Source: Megalobrama amblycephala (taxonomy: Eukaryota; Chordata; Actinopteri; Cypriniformes; Xenocyprididae). From it: a stretch of DNA of 64,000 nucleotides. This document shows, in pieces, positions 21,858 through 34,353 of the stretch. The stretch covers positions 75,611,741 through 75,675,740 of the forward strand of contig NC_063044.1 in assembly GCF_018812025.1 (NCBI RefSeq). Reading direction: 5' to 3'. Made by a program: the position numbers and the translations under genes. The notes under the pieces were generated by a model. That model saw nothing but the letters and a program-made list of their open reading frames with translations, was not told where the DNA came from and ran no database searches. Position 1 is the stretch's first letter, and the number at the start of each line of letters is the position of its first letter.

Positions 21858-22245
21858 TGTAGACAGCTCAGTCACACTCAGTACGCACCACACAAATGTT
21901 GTCTCCTGCTTTTATACAGATTCAAGGGACCCACACCCGGAAGTTCATGTAGAAGCTGCAGCTTGCTCTGCATCCAGATCAGTTTCACTGATGTAAAAGC
22001 ATTTACGTTAGAGACTGTTATAGGAAGAGCTGATCACAGGTCAGTGATTATCATCAGCTTCCGCTGTTTTACACTTTGGTGATAATATCAGAAAGTGCAC
22101 TAGAGACAGTATTTATAGTTGTGAGAATTTTAGCATCTGTAATTTGAGCAACTTTTGGTACCTTGTTTACCATACTTTATCAGGTACAAATTCTACAAAC
22201 CCCTTTGACCCCAGAAAAGCCTTCATTTATTGTGGTATGGATTCA

Positions 22246-22308
<63 letters not shown>

Positions 22309-22483
22309 GAAATTCTAGTTTCTGTTGGCATGGTGATGTGAATCTGTCCAGCGGTTTCCCGGACAGGGTTTAAATGAATCTAGAATAGTTAATCATGGCT
22401 TTAAAAATGGTTTCACAGATTATGTACAGATTACTAACACCTGGACTAAGCCCAGATGATGCCCTTCCTCCTATACTCTGAAC
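21858..22483. other. Spacer with an AT microsatellite
   Basis: Upstream region of the protease and then non-coding DNA. The open frame at 22144-22341 is an artefact of the (TA)n run at about 22247-22305. Confidence 0.6.
22247..22305. repeat. (TA)n microsatellite
   Basis: About 29 uninterrupted TA units. Confidence 0.95.
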
Positions 22484-22488
22484 TAGAC

Positions 22489-22948
22489 TGTCACAGACAC
22501 GTCAGGCTCCACCATGCACCAATCACAACGCACTCAATCACTGGAGTACTGATCACCGCCACCTGCACTTCATTATCACTCTCATCAACACCACCATAAA
22601 GAGCACTCACACGCAGCACTCTATGTCCGGTCTCGTTTTGCTATACTTACATGTATGCTTACCTCAAGGACTCCCCGCTCTCTACTTACCTGTCTCCTGT
22701 GCATCCCGATCTCCCAGTGTGTTCTGCATCTCAGTGTGAGTGCTCCCTCGTCTCCTACGTTCTCCAGCTCCAGCGATCTCAAATACCCTTCTTCCTGTAA
22801 CCACAAAGGACTGTAATTATTACCATTCATCTCTACCAACATCTCTATCATCATCACTTCACTCCTGCACTGCCATCTATGCTCACTGGTTTCAATAAAG
22901 ACTACTTACCTGTATTTCATCTGTGTCCGACCCCTCTGTACCATAACA
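22489..22948 (+). repeat. 5' LTR of gypsy-2
   Basis: This 460-bp LTR begins TGTCACAG and ends CATAACA. ATAAAG is followed after about 29 nt by GTCCGGTCT, the same promoter layout as gypsy-1. AATAAA lies near its end. The putative primer site AGACCGGAC is at 22951-22959, two bases inside. Confidence 0.95.
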
Positions 22949-22950
22949 GA

Positions 22951-22959
22951 AGACCGGAC
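22951..22959 (+). other. Putative self-priming site of gypsy-2
   Basis: AGACCGGAC sits two bases inside the 5' LTR, the same sequence and spacing as in gypsy-1. It is complementary to GTCCGGTCT in its own 5' LTR. Confidence 0.55.
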
Positions 22960-22977
22960 CAAAACCGCTGAACCAGT

Positions 22978-25350
22978 ATGAGCCAACAGGATCCCTTCCA
23001 AGCACTTGTGGATGACTCTCACCGTCAATCCACCACTGTCATCCACAAACACCTCTCCTTCACCGGCACCAGCAGTCACCACTGTCAACACGGTCCCATC
23101 TCCTACTCCACCTGTTTACGCCAGTCCCATGGCCAAACCAGCGCCCTATTCAGGATCGGCGGAGGACTGCAGCGGTTTCCTTCTGCAGTGTGAACTGGTC
23201 CTGGAGATGCAGCCGCACCTGTACCCGAACAACACAGCCAAAATAGCGTTCCTCATTTCCCAACTTAGCGGCAAAGCATTAAAATGGGCTGACTCCATCT
23301 GGTCACAACATGGTGCTATTACTTGTATTCTGCCTTTATTTCCCACTTCCGGGAGGTTTTCGGGAAACCCATCACTGACTCATCTGCTGGTGAGAAACTC
23401 TATAATCTCAAACAAGGTTCTATGTCTATTTATGATTATGCTTTGCAATTCAGAACGCTGGCTGCCGTAAGTGGATGGAATGAACAAGCTTTGATCACTA
23501 CCTACCGCCAAGGATTGGAGCCTCGGGTGCGGCTGCATCTCACTGCATACGAGGATTCCATCGGCCTAGAGAAATTCATCCAGCTTTCCATCCGCTGCGC
23601 CACTCGTATGCAAGCGTGTCTTCAAGAACACCAGGGCCAGTAATTTTCCACCTCACTCCTCTGCCGGTCCGAACCCGTCAGCTCCCCAGAACCAGCCCAC
23701 GAACCCATGGAAGTGGAGAACTCCCGTCTCAGCCCTGCTGAGCGACAATGTCGGCTGACCCTGAACCTCTGTCTTTACTGTGGCACGCCGGGGCATGCCA
23801 TCTCTGCATGCCCCACACGACCACCTCGTCCCATGGTGAGTGCCATTCTTCCTTCAACTCAGAAAATGAAACCACTCACCACTGTTGTCAATCTTACTGC
23901 TGCTGGTACTTCACTTACAGTGGTGGCGCTCCTCGACTCAGGGTCAGCCGGCAACTTCATCTCCGGCGCCCTCTGCCGGCAACTCTGTCTCAAGACTATC
24001 TCCCCGACTATCTACCAGATCAGTTCCATAACTGCACGACCGCTCAGCCGTAAGCAAGTCCGTCGTGTGGTAGGACCCATCCAGCTACGAGTTGGACTTC
24101 TTCACATCGAGGATATACATCTGCTGGTTCTGGAGGATTCCACTGCTGACGTGGTTCTAGGGTGCCCCTGGTTGGAGCGGCATAATCCTTCCATCTCCTG
24201 GAGAACTTGCGAAATCTTGAAGTGGGGTGAAACCTGTTTCTCAAATTGCTTCTCTGAACTTCCCATTCCACGAGCTCCATCCAAAGATCTGTCAGTCTGC
24301 GCTACATCCATCGAGAGTCCAGTGGAGAAACGCGCCATCGACATCCCTAAGTGTTACGTCCCCTTCAGTTATGTTTTCTGCCTACATAGAGCCTCTAAGC
24401 TGCCTCCACACCGGCCATGGGACTGTGCCATCGATCTGCTTCCAGGTGAGCCAGTGCCAAAAGGGAAAATATACCCTTTATCCATCCCGGAGGAGAAGGC
24501 CATGGAGGAGTACATCAAGGAGGCCCTCGATCAAGGTTATATCCGCCCATCAACGTCCCCTGCTGCTTCAAGCTTCTTCTTCGTGGCAAAGAAGGACGGA
24601 GGCTTGAGGCCCTGCATCGATTATCGTTCACTCAACAAGATAACTGTGAAATTCCGTTACCCCCTTCTTCTCGTCCCAGCAGCCCTGGAACATCTCCGTG
24701 GTGCCACTGTGTTCACGAAGCTGGACCTCCGCAGCGCGTACAACCTCATCCAGATACGTGAGGGGGACGAGTGGAAGACCGCCTTCATCACACCCACCGG
24801 CCACTACGAGTACCTCGTCATGCCGTATGGCCTGGTCAACGCCCCCTCCGTATTCCAGGATTTCATCCGTGAGGTGCTCCGGGAGTTCCTCAACCGGTTC
24901 GTTTTGGTGTACATCAATAACATCCTCATATACTCCCGGAGCCTGGCCGAACATCGCCAACACGTTGCGGAGGTCCTCACCCGTCTTCGACAGTTCCATC
25001 TGTTCCTGAAAGCTGAGAAATGCTCCTTCCATCAGTCTTCAGTACATTTCCTAGGATATGTCATCGACCACAGTGGCATCCGGATGGACGAGAGGAAGGT
25101 GGAGTCCATCACCAACTGGCCAGAACCTTCCACCATAAAAGAACTACAACGATTCCTGGGATTTGCTAACTTTTACCGCCGTTTCATCAAGAACTACAGC
25201 TCCATCACTCATCCTCTCACCAGCCTCCTACGCCATAAGCCCAAGTCTCTGTCCTGGACCCCAGCTGCCACCAACGCTTTCAACCTCCTCAAGGAAGCCT
25301 TCACCACCGCTCCCCTCCTCGTCCACCCCAATCCAGAGCTGCCTTCATAG
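22978..25350 (+). pseudogene. gypsy-2 gag, protease and reverse transcriptase, broken
   Basis: Gag begins MSQQDPFQ at 22978, shifts frame near 23020 and again near 23320, then meets TAA at 23641-23643. From 23707 a long open frame carries the zinc knuckle ([14 protein letters not shown]), the protease core ([10 protein letters not shown]) and reverse transcriptase ([10 protein letters not shown]). The RT active site reads YINN where gypsy-1 has YIDD, so both metal-binding aspartates are replaced and the enzyme would be inactive even in frame. A frameshift at about 25340 ends the frame just before RNase H, which continues at 25350-25577 in another frame. Confidence 0.85.
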
Positions 25351-25576
25351 TGGAAGTGGACGCCTCTACCACCGGAGTGGGAGCGGTACTCTCACAGCAG
25401 CAGGGGACCCCAAGCAGACTCCATCCTTGCACCTTCTTCTCCCGCAAACTCAACCCGGTGGAAGTCAACTACGACATTGGTGACAGAGAACTTCTTGCCG
25501 TGAAGCTAGCCTTGGAAGAGTGGAGGCATTGGTTGGAGGGAGCTAAACATCCTTTCCTGGTCCTTACTGATCAGTA

Positions 25577-26055
25577 GTTTCCATGGCAGTGGTTAGACCT
25601 TTCAGAGGGATTAGACGACATGACTTGGAGAAACGGTCGATGATAACCAGGATGCAGGTATGCCCATGAGATGCTGGAAGGTCGGTGATGAAATCAACTC
25701 ATAGGTGTGACCAGGGTCGATTTGGAACGGGCAGAGGAAGGAGCTTGCCGGATGGTAGATGGCGTGAGCTCTTCAAGATGGCGCACTCCCTGCAGTCCTG
25801 CACGTACCTTCTGACATCTGCCGCCATGTTTGGCCACCAGAAGCGTTCTTTTAGCAACGAGAGGGTTCCATTGACCCCCGGGTGACCAGTGCCAAGTGAC
25901 GTGTGGGCTGAGTGAATGGTTGGAGTGCGTCGTGTCCTGGTAAACTTGGGAACTTGGAATGATCGGTTCAGGTTCTTCAGATCTTTCTTCAGGAGCATGG
26001 AGACGGGAGAGGGCATCAGCTTTCACATTCTTTGAACCTGGACGATAGGCAGTGA
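25577..26055 (-). other. Inverted internal segment of gypsy-2
   Basis: Within the plus-strand element this stretch encodes pol only on the minus strand. It reads [16 protein letters not shown], then the integrase zinc-binding region and the segment before [10 protein letters not shown]. It corresponds to gypsy-1 about 1530-2090. The plus-strand reading resumes at about 26162 where the inverted piece would have ended, so the segment was flipped in place. About 90 bp of RNase H C-terminus is missing at one junction. Confidence 0.8.
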
Positions 26056-26160
26056 TGGGAATAACGGCGTTATAAATAACGCGCGTTACTAACGCCGTTA
26101 CTTTTTTCAGTAACGAGTAATCAAACGAATTACTTTTCATCCGAGTAACTGTTATTCAAC
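26056..26160. mobile_element. Fragment of a dispersed DNA-transposon end at the inversion junction
   Basis: GTGATGGGAATAACGGCG, with repeated CGTTACTAACGCCG units and CAGTAACGAGTAATC, is a widespread fish repeat that I associate with hAT-type termini. It fills the gap between the inverted block and the resumed integrase. The class is from memory and uncertain. Confidence 0.4.
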
Positions 26161-26161
26161 C

Positions 26162-27095
26162 ATGTGTTCTGGTACTTCGGTATTCCTGAGGATATTGTGT
26201 CCGATAGAGGACCGCAGTTCATTTCTCGTGTATGGAAGGCTTTCCACTCGCTGTCAGTTTAACATCTGGATACCACCCACAGTCGAACGGGCAGACAGAA
26301 AGGAAAATCCAGGAGATCGGCTGCTTCCTCCGTACCTTCTGTCATGACCACCAGAACTCTTGGAACCAGTACTTGGGTTGGGCCGAGTACGCACAGAACT
26401 CCCTGCGGCAACCGACTACAGGACTCACTCCCTTCCAGTGCATACTCGGTTACCAACCCCCACTGTTCCCCTGGAACGGGGAACCATTGGACGTACCAGC
26501 GGTGGATTACTGGTTCCGAGAGAGCGAGAGGGTCTGGGACTAGCACACCACCAACCTTCGCCGCTCCGACACTCCAGTTTACCAGCCCGGACAGAAGGTT
26601 TGGCTGTCAACACCGGACATCAGACTGCGTCTGCCCTGCAAAAAGCTGAGTCCCAGGTTCATTGGCCCATTCCCCATCGTCAAGCAGATCAACCCGGTCA
26701 CCTACCAGCTCCAACTTCCACCAGGTTATCGCATTCACCCCACTTTCCACGTCTCACTGCTAAAGCCTCACCACCCTTCTGTCTCTACCTCCACAGGGCC
26801 TGACGTGGCAGCCGCCGAACCCCTCTTCCACTCATCCTGGAGGATGGCGCAGCATACGAGGTTCACGAGATCTTGGACTCCCGACACCATGGTGGTCAAC
26901 TGGAATATCTCGTGGACTGGGAAGGCTATGGCCCTGAAGAACGCTCCTGGGTTCCAAGAAACGACATCCTCGACCCTAACCTGCTTCAAAATTTCCACAG
27001 TAACCACCCTGACAGACCTGCCCCGCGTGGAAGAAGACGACCACCACGACGTCGGGGTCCTCGGCCCTCAGGAGCGGGCCGTGGAGGGGGGGTAC
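26162..27095 (+). pseudogene. gypsy-2 integrase C-terminal half and chromodomain, broken
   Basis: The sequence reads [15 protein letters not shown], then a small indel and [13 protein letters not shown] (26270 on), a stop near 26541, more frame changes, and a chromodomain from about 26873 ([17 protein letters not shown]). The Arg-rich tail and polypurine tract precede the 3' LTR. Confidence 0.85.
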
Positions 27096-27504
27096 TGTCA
27101 CAGACACGTCAGGCTCCACCATGCACCAATCACAACGCACTCAATCACCGGAGTACTGATCACTGTTACCTGCACTTCATTATCACTCTCATCAACACCA
27201 CCATAAAGAGCACTCACACGCAGCACTCTATGTCGTTATGCTTACCTCAAGGACTCCCCGCTCTCTACTTACCTGTGTTCTGCGTCTCAGTGTGAGTGAT
27301 CCCTCGTCTCCTACGTTCTCCAGCTCCAGCGATCTCAAATACCCTTCTACCTGTAACCACAAAGGACTGTAATTATTACCATTCATCTCTACCAACATCT
27401 CTATCATCATCACTTCACTCCTGCACTGCAATCTATGCTCACTGGTTTTAATAAAGACTACTTACCTGTATTTCATCTGTGTCTGACCCCTCTGTACCAT
27501 AACA
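27096..27504 (+). repeat. 3' LTR of gypsy-2
   Basis: This 409-bp LTR lacks two segments present in the 5' LTR. One is about 30 bp containing CGGTCTCG at the predicted RNA start, and the other is about 20-25 bp further on. It is otherwise closely similar. Confidence 0.95.
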
Positions 27505-27509
27505 TAGAC

Positions 27510-30500
27510 TAAGTCTAGCACTATTTAAATCCACGACATAGAAATCAGATTTCTGTTAATCTTCTTCTTCTAGGACTAGGTGTAATCTCTGTCCGGGAAC
27601 ATCCCCTGAATGTTCTTTGTGTTTCCTTGCTGCTCAAGACATTTCACGACTAATTCAAGTGTCTTCATCTTTTGTGGTGGTATAGACTCTTTAGCATTGA
27701 AGCATTTATCCTCTTTGTACAGAGTCCTTGCAGAGGTTGTGCAGGTTTGATCTGGTGTGAGATTGTCAAGAGTAGTCAGTAGCTGACAATCAAAATCTCC
27801 ACCTTGAGTAAAATCTTGACTTGGATGTTATCCTTGTCTTTTTAGGTGCAGAAACACTTGTCCAGAGAGTTGTGACATCCACTTAGACAGCTGTTGTCCT
27901 GTTTCCCAGAAGTACAGCTCATTGGGTTTTTGTAATGCACTAAATCACAAATATCTATATACACACAAAGTATATATGTATAAAATGTCTGAGTGTGTTT
28001 CTTGACTTCATAAATGTTCACTATGCTGTTTCGCATTGCTTTCAGTCCTAATCAGTATCATCGAATTGCATCATCTACTCACACAAGAGGATGTCAAGTT
28101 TATTCTGCAGATCACCAGATAAAGTCTCCACATGTAGTGAAAATGTGTTGAGAATGTGGTTTTTTTCCTACATTATTAGTCATAAAATAAATCATCTGCA
28201 TCTGTCCTAGAACAAAACTTCATGAGTGATGAGACAGGCCAGTCTGAAAAGACAAAACAGCTCCATTAAAGTACTTTTGCACTATATTGCTTTTTGAAGA
28301 CATGATAGTTTTTTGTGAAGAAAAAAAGGGCAATTTATGCCTATTATTCATTGACAATTACTTGGATGTCACTCTGTTCCTCACACAAAGTTATCATGTG
28401 GTTTCCGAAATATGAATGTAACTGCAAAAGTAGAATCAACAACTTTTTCTTTTTTTTTTTTTGTAAATATTGCATTTGATGGAGAACATATTCCTTTTGT
28501 TTTCCCCCCAGAAGAATCATTTTAAATGACATAATGGTGAGTAAATGATGACAGAAAATAATCTACCAAGGAAATTAGTCCTCTGAAATGAGTTGAATAT
28601 GGCAACGATAATATAAGAAGCCATGCAGTTAATTTGACCTTGTTTTCTTGAATGCTTTTGAACTTGGACTTAAATGGTTAGTTCACCCCAAAATGAAAAT
28701 TCTGTCATCATTCACTCACCCTCATGCCGTTTCAAACCCGTAAGACCTTCGTTCTTCTTCTGAACACAAATTGAGACGGCTCACTAGGTTGTGTAACAGA
28801 GCTATAAAGTTTATCCGGCGCTCCGCCTGCCAGTTCAGTCATACATACTGAACCAGAAAATACGATTTTTTAATTTTTTAAAGGTTTCTCATGGATACCT
28901 GTGATACATTATCAGCCCACAGGGCACACAGGGACAATATTTAATGGTTTTTACAGTTTATTACTTTTCTCTTATTCACGATCTGTCTCTCTCTCTTCCT
29001 CTCAGAGCGATAAGACATCTATCACAAACTGCGCAACTGTGCATGATCTGATGTCTTTAATAATGGTGCTGTAAACAGAACCTGCTTCATCTGTTTTTTT
29101 TTCAAACAGGTACACCAGGGTCCAAAATGAACAGTTGCAAGTGCCAAATGCACAGAAAATGGGCTTTTGTGAGTTAATTGCAGTAGAAGAAACTCCTGAC
29201 GAGCGTTCGCCAAAAGTGAAGCTTTTCTAGAACAGACAGATCAGATCAGTGACATGTTAGAGAGGAGAGGTATAAATTAATGCTGAACATTTGGATGTTC
29301 TACTCTTCTCAATTTGATTTGCAAAACATATGGTGTCTGCTTGCATCAAAGAAGGTCCTCATTTTAAAAATGAACCCAATAATGACCAAAATTACATATT
29401 GCAAAATAATTCACAATCATATAATCCCAAAGCCTATTGAATTACTCAAAGGCCTCCACTGCAAGCACCAACCTCTGCAAAGAGAAGCACACACTCAACT
29501 AGAGGAACGTGAAATCACTAAAAAACATCTCTTCATCTTCCCACAGATGTTGTCTTTCTAGTAGGTGTCGGTTGATTAGAAGCACTGAGCTCGGAGAGAG
29601 ATGAGATAAGAGACAAACTGCCAAATCTTCAAGCATTGCACTTATGTTTCAGCTTACATGGAGATGAAACACACTTATCTCACAACCACAAGATAAAAGA
29701 TCAAAGTTCAGAGGCAGCATGCATCTCACATTCATTCCTCCAACAGATATACAGCAGCCCAAAATTGGCTATTTTTTTAGTTTACCTTTGTAATTTGTCT
29801 AGTTTGTGAAGCCATAATGAGACTGAGTTGCATGAGCCAGACTATGGAGAAAAACTGTGGAGATTTACTGTAGGGTTTATTTGAATTACTTATCTATTGA
29901 CCAGACAGACTGTGGGCATGAGCTTGTTACTGGAGGCATGAGAATCAAGTTTTTATATTTGCTATTTCCTACACTAGTTTTTTTAAATATAATTTAAACA
30001 TATATTTGAACACTTTCTAAGCTGCAAAATTAAAATAAAAATGTATTAGAGAAATTTGTATATATGTTTACTAAAATTTTAGCAACTTTTTTAGAACTTC
30101 CGCAATAATACAAACCAGCTGGAAAACTTCCTGTGAAATGTCACTTGTTGGTGTGTCGGTATCTTCAATGTCCTGAGGTAGCTTTAACAGCATCAATAGT
30201 GTAATACTTAGTTTATAATCAGAATATAGTCACTTAAATAGTCAGGCTTAGCGTTAATTTAGTTATTCAAATTCAAGACATTAAAAAGACGCGTCCCTCA
30301 TTGTTCGTCCTCAGTGACATTCAATCTTTTTTCACACTTGTAAAAAAAAAAAAAAGTGTCAACACACTGTAATTTAAGGATTTATTTATGGAGTTAATAT
30401 CGTGCCATAATTAAACAAACAAATCCTGCATTTCACAAACAAACACGATCTGCTTTGCAAAGGAAAACTCGACTCGCAAACAAACAGAAAGTGATGTGCA

Positions 30501-30922
30501 AATACAAAGGTCAGTTTGAGCGAAAACAAATATATGTATTGTGTTTTACAAATATAAATAAATGAGCCTACATCATGTTTCACAAATAAATACAAACCAC
30601 CCTACAAATGGCATGTAACCTTTGAACAAACACCAAATCTAGTGCATATAAACACACACCTGTCTGTTGAGCAACTTCCTCTTCCAAAACAGCAGATGGC
30701 GCTTTGCTATGGGTAAATTTACACTAGTCTCCCGAGAGAAGCCCAGAAACATGTTCACCGCTTATTTTCGTCAGCTGTAAACTGTTTGTAAACTTATTAT
30801 GTATATGTGATTATTTTGTTTTGTATATATAACTATATATGTCTTGAAATGTGTTTTGATGCATGTTTCTGTCTTCTATTTCCCGCTTTGAGATGCAACT
30901 TTTAAAGGCTCTATAAAACTAG

Positions 30923-30955
<33 letters not shown>

Positions 30956-31518
30956 AATGCATGTTTCAGGGCTTCTCTCAGGAGACTAGTGTAAATTGAC
31001 CCATAGCAAAGCGCCATCTGCTGTTTTGGAAGAGGAAGTTGCTCAGCTGCATTTGTGAGAAAATCTGCCTGCATGTTTCTGTCTCAAAGCCATTTCAAAT
31101 CCTTTTAAAGTCGTCCAATGAAACCAGAAATAAGTGGAGGGACATTGCAAGTGTCACAAAGGTTGCAGCATGTAAAAGAGAAGCAAATAAGACTGTTGGA
31201 GGTACCAGTTCTGCTCATCTTCTGACTGCAAGGAAGGGAAAGCTTTGGCACTGGAAGGGATCTATGGAGGCACAGACCCATGTGCTTTACCCAGCAATGT
31301 GCCTCTTAAAATATTTGGTCTTTTGTAAATATGTGCTTTTCTAAGAAAAACCTAAGCAATTGTTAAATGAAGCATTTTAAAATGCTATTAAATGATTAAA
31401 TGCTTGAATAACGTGACTAAAATCTGTTGATTATGAAGCATATTTATGAACTGAAATAGAAACTTTATTTTTCAGATTTTACAGTATGGTTTATCATCGA
31501 GGTCTGTTTTCTCCTCTG
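27510..31518. other. Gene-free 4 kb between gypsy-2 and the CD48-like gene
   Basis: No coding exon could be supported. It includes a dispersed repeat piece at about 28675-28790 (TTAGTTCACCCCAAAATG type, seen again near 38740), poly-A and TTA runs, and the inverted repeat at 30668-31045. The 31039-31344 open frame has no recognisable signature. Confidence 0.5.
30668..31045. repeat. Foldback element with 86-bp arms
   Basis: The arms at 30668-30753 and 30960-31045 are nearly perfect inverted copies of equal length, beginning TGAGCAACTTCCTC. A loop of about 206 bp between them contains a (TTA)n run. This fits a foldback-type or MITE element. Confidence 0.85.
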
Positions 31519-33457
31519 CTACTTTGCATCTCTGGATCTGATGTCATAAACCACAAAAGAAACAGCAGCCACGCCCACCAGAGCAGTGATGACCAATCGG
31601 ATCACAGGTTCAGTAAATCCACAACAGTAGTTTTCTGAAGGAAAAAATGAGGACTTATATTGGAAAATATACTAAAGACAAACGCTAATATCAACACTGA
31701 CATACCTGGACATGGTTGACAGAGTTGACTGATGTCCAGATGTTTGGTCTGGTTGCTGATGGGATTCTTCAGCACACAGCTGTAGGTGTTTTTATCCTGA
31801 TTCTCCACCTCCAGATGTAGCGAGACGCTGCTTCTGAGATCAGACACACTGATGCTGGACAATAAACTGTTTCCTCTGTACCAGGAGAGAGCCACATGGT
31901 TCACATTCACAGCTGAACACACTAATGAACAGTTTGATGATGATGATGATGAAGAACACTGTGAGGAGTCTCTGGTGATGGCAGGAACAGGCAGACGGGC
32001 TGCAGAATAAACAGACAAAATCAATTGTAAAATACAGGCTAAACACTAATTTAAATAATGACTCAAATCATTAGGTTTCATTTGACACCAAATTCAGAGG
32101 CTGCGTCCTTCGAAGGCCACATTTGGAGGTCACTGTGGCACAATGAAGTCTGGGAAATGAAGGATACAACAGATGAATCCTTTGTGGCCTCACCTATCTC
32201 ACAATTCATTGCACGTCAGTGATGACAGGGTTTATTTTGAGAGAAATTTCCAGATTACACCCTAGACAGCAGTGTGTCGGTGTCAGTAGTGTTGGCCCAG
32301 ATCCGGCCCACATCTGGTACGTGTGGAATCAGTGGCAGATGTCACATTTGCTAGGCCACAAGAACAGTCCTCTATAGGCTAGACCACCCATTTAATCTGC
32401 CTTTGTGGCCTATGATGGATGCAGCCTTTGAATTGGGACACATCTTATATGTTCTAAATAATCTAAAAAGGACAAAATTATTGACAAACGTAAATAATTT
32501 CCATATTTCATGACCAGCAGGTGGTGCTGTCTGTGGTTTTCTAACTCCTCAGATGTAGTGTCCTCTGCATTACTCCTGGAGAGGTTTTGAAAGGGTAGGT
32601 TTTTCAGAAAATTAAAAAAGTTTTGAAAACCAGTGTATGCATATGACTCAGCATGAGCATGAGGAGAATTACGTTTCTTGAACCGAAACATCTGACAGAC
32701 GTTTCAGTTCTAGAAATTGTTATATATAGCAATACTAACAGGTACAGTGGGTGAACATCCAGAGACCAATGCTATAAAAATGAACAATTTGTTGCATATC
32801 AACTTCATGTTTCATTATAGTGATTTTGTTCCAATAAAAGAGTTTGAAATTAACCAGTCACTCACAATAGACGGTAAGATTGAATTTCCTGACTTGGTCT
32901 CCTGCCCCTCCCTTGACGTTTACTTCATAAGGTCCAGAGTCAGTGGTTCTGGTGTTGTTGATGGTCAGAGATCCAGTCTGATCATCCAGCTTCAGTCTGT
33001 CTCTGAATATCCCATCAGGACCATCAAATAATGAGATCTGACCGGCATCTATGAGAGCTATGAGAGCACCTTGATCTCCAAACGTCCACAGTATCTTATT
33101 TCTCAGTAGTTCAGCAGCACCAGGCTTTAGAAGGACTGAATCTCCCTCCATCGCTGACACTGACTTCACTGCATCTACATCACCAAACACTCCTGCAAAA
33201 CAGAAACTTATAGACAAATGAAAAATACCTGAGAAACTAAACACTACTGCTTTAACTTTAAATTGAACACAAACACATAGGCCTATAAGGATTACACATA
33301 TATAAAAGTCTACAGAATTATATACAGTAGATTAAATAAAGATGAAAGTTGCCTATATAGAATAATATGCAATATCTATTACAATGTTTAGGCCACAACA
33401 TAGATGCTTACCAATGGGACTCCACGAACAACAGAGCAAAGCAAACAGGCGAAGCAT
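31519..33457 (-). CDS. CD48/SLAM-like Ig receptor with a short tail
   Basis: Four minus-strand exons, 33457-33412, 33192-32866, 31999-31706 and 31634-31519, join to 783 bp or 260 residues, all phase 1 with GT-AG introns. Exon 1 is a signal peptide ([10 protein letters not shown]). Exon 2 is a V-type Ig domain without the usual cysteine pair, as in CD2/SLAM proteins ([23 protein letters not shown]). Exon 3 is a C2-type Ig domain with its cysteines ([16 protein letters not shown]). Exon 4 holds [12 protein letters not shown], a transmembrane helix and a nine-residue tail ending SRDAK. With almost no tail it cannot signal through ITSM motifs and probably acts as a ligand or adhesion partner, as CD48 does. 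It faces the gene at 35091 head to head. Confidence 0.88.
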
Positions 33458-34311
33458 TTTTCTCAAAGGTTTGCTGATGTTTCCAGTACCTAAAAGCCTA
33501 TCAATTGTCACGAATCTCCTGAAAACTCTTCAAGTTTTGTAATTAAATGAGAACAAAAGTAGTATGAAGTGATGTTTGTGAAAGCTGACAGTCAGAATAA
33601 TCTCCCACGATCGCACCACCTTTTGTTTGTGTCGAGTTAAACCCATAAAACCACACAGCACGACTTTTATTGGTGTCGTTTCCCTTTTTAGAGTTAGTTG
33701 TAATAGGAAATGACAAAACACATGCTATATAAGATATGAGAACAACTGAAGAGTGTACACATGAAAAATAAATCGTAGTATATTATAGTATTTACTACAC
33801 TTTGTAAAAAGATCGACTGCTAAAGCATGCTGCATAGCTATTAACTATGTACTTTTCTATACTATATCATCTGATTTACCTCAACAACTATAAAATTACT
33901 ACAACAAATTCATTCAATAATAACATAGTATGGTTACATAGAGAAATTTTGCTACCTTTTCTAGTATACTTTAGATAAGACAGTTTACTAAAGTAAAATG
34001 TCGTAATGAGAACACTATAAATACAGCTGACTAACCCACCCTGTTAACCAGGGAAATATTAATACTTATGAATTAACCGCATTCAAAGGGCACACAGGAG
34101 CGTGGTGTTGAAATTAAGGCCAGAGACATAGATACCAAAAGTACAACAGCTTTATTATTTTGACAATCAAGCAATAATCTTAAACACATTAAACCAGAAA
34201 AAACAACCTGCTATGAGGTTCAAAAACTATCAAGGAATTAAACTTTTTTATTTTCATAAAACACACTTTAAATGTTAATTTTTTTTATCATTTTCTGATC
34301 TTAAATTTGTA

Positions 34312-34353
<42 letters not shown>

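Larger units (their letters stand above)
22489..27504 (+). mobile_element. Degenerate Ty3/gypsy chromovirus (gypsy-2)
   Basis: A plus-strand relative of gypsy-1 with LTRs at 22489-22948 and 27096-27504. The target duplication TAGAC lies at 22484-22488 and 27505-27509. The internal order is gag, protease, RT, RNase H, integrase, chromodomain. It is full of lesions: gag frameshifts near 23020 and 23320, a stop at 23641-23643, a frameshift near 25340, an internal inversion and further stops in integrase. It is older than gypsy-1, judging from LTR differences including about 51 bp of deletions. Confidence 0.95.

Noticed and set aside
22144..22341. Open frame of 65 residues
   Set aside because: Most of it is the translation of a (TA)n microsatellite.
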